A stretch of DNA of 6,437 nt from Burkholderiaceae bacterium. GTDB lineage: Bacteria; Pseudomonadota; Gammaproteobacteria; Burkholderiales; Burkholderiaceae. This document shows, piece after piece, positions 5,797 through 6,437 of the stretch (position 1 is its first letter; each line of letters opens with the position of its first letter). The notes under the pieces are model-generated. The model saw nothing but the letters and a program-made list of their open reading frames with translations. It was not told the origin of the DNA and did no database searches. The DNA lies in the NCBI GenBank assembly GCA_022701965.1, contig JAKONL010000244.1, positions 1 to 6,437 of the forward strand, given 5' to 3'. A program made the position numbers and the translations under genes.

Positions 5797-6437
5797 ATGA
5801 AAATCGCGATCGTGGGTGCCGGCATCATCGGCATCACAACCGCCTGGGAACTGGCCTGCGACGGTCACGAAGTCGCCGTGTTCGACCGACGCGGCGCCGC
5901 CGCGGAAGAAGCCAGCTTCGCCAATGCCGGCGTCGTGGCACCAGGCTACGTCACGCCCTGGGCCGCGCCCGGAATGCGCCTGAAGGTGCTGCGCTCGCTG
6001 ATCTCCAGCCACGGCGCCATCAAGGTGCGCTGGCCGCTCGCGATGCGCGACGTGCGCTGGATGGCTCAATGGCAGCGCGCCTGCCGGCTCGAGACCTACC
6101 TGGCCAACCGCGCGCGGCTGCAGCGACTGGCGTTCTACAGCCGCACGCGGCTGCACGCGATCAGCGCCGCACGCGAACTGAGCTACGAGCGCAGCGACGG
6201 CTACATGGTGCTGCTGCGCTCGCGCCGCGACGTGAAGATGGTCCAGCCCGGCCTCGACGTGCTGCGCGCGGCCGGCAGCGTCTTCCGGGAGGTCGACGCC
6301 GACGAGGCACGGCGGCTCGAACCGGCGCTCAGCACCGAGACGCGGCTCGCCGGCGCCATCCACCTGCCCGATGACGAGGTCGCGAACTGCCGGCAGTTCG
6401 CGCTGCTGCTCAAGCGCGAAGCCGAGTCGATGGGCGT
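5797..6437 (+). CDS. DadA-like FAD-dependent D-amino-acid dehydrogenase, N-terminal part, cut by window edge
   Basis: DadA-type enzymes oxidise D-amino acids to 2-oxo acids and ammonia, passing electrons from FAD to the respiratory chain at the inner face of the cytoplasmic membrane. The first 213 residues, about half of a usual 415-435-residue protein, are present and open to the edge. The start MKIAIVGAGIIGITTAWEL holds the Rossmann motif Gly7-X-Gly9-X-X-Gly12, with Asp30 at the end of the second strand for the FAD ribose. ASFANAGVVAPGYVTPWAAPG at about 39-59 closely follows E. coli DadA ([20 protein letters not shown]), as do the later LEPAL (about 180-184) and LPDDEVANCRQF stretches. Family membership is firm; whether it is DadA itself or a paralogue with another substrate (for example D-proline or hydroxyproline) is open, so no symbol is given. 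No strong ribosome-binding site precedes the ATG. It is probably co-transcribed with the amidase. Confidence 0.9.
   Translation, partial: MKIAIVGAGIIGITTAWELACDGHEVAVFDRRGAAAEEASFANAGVVAPGYVTPWAAPGMRLKVLRSLISSHGAIKVRWPLAMRDVRWMAQWQRACRLETYLANRARLQRLAFYSRTRLHAISAARELSYERSDGYMVLLRSRRDVKMVQPGLDVLRAAGSVFREVDADEARRLEPALSTETRLAGAIHLPDDEVANCRQFALLLKREAESMG

Overview
The window is a GC-rich stretch of bacterial chromosome. The protein sequences, especially S2, EF-Ts and UMP kinase, read as Betaproteobacteria and most likely Burkholderiales. This is judged from recognisable family sequence only; no database search was made.

Left and centre, minus strand, read right to left: a housekeeping cluster runs rpsB (ribosomal protein S2), tsf (EF-Ts), pyrH (UMP kinase), frr (ribosome recycling factor), uppS (undecaprenyl diphosphate synthase) and cdsA (CDP-diglyceride synthase, cut by the left edge). 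It joins translation (S2, EF-Ts, RRF), pyrimidine nucleotide supply (UMP kinase), the wall lipid carrier (UppS) and phospholipid precursor synthesis (CdsA). The downstream half is very tightly packed: pyrH and frr are 13 bases apart, and frr/uppS and uppS/cdsA each overlap by one base (TGATG). The upstream half has real gaps with RNA structure. A hairpin with a T-tract lies between rpsB and tsf, and a perfect 10-bp hairpin with a competing 5-bp alternative lies between tsf and pyrH. These are natural places to step down or process the message.

The 199-base gap at 4180-4378 separates rpsB from divergent genes on the plus strand. It holds a candidate extended -10 promoter for rpsB and a leader of about 145 nt with a stem-loop. 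That layout resembles the autoregulated S2 leader of other proteobacteria.

Right side, plus strand: a complete amidase-signature hydrolase is followed after 86 bases by the first half of a DadA-like FAD-dependent D-amino-acid dehydrogenase, cut by the right edge. The two may form a small amide or D-amino-acid catabolic unit, but the substrate cannot be read from the sequence.

I saw no mobile element, CRISPR array, tRNA, rRNA or clear sign of horizontal transfer. The window is mostly conserved core genome. The points worth a second look are the non-coding structures, one odd residue in S2, and the amidase-dadA pair.
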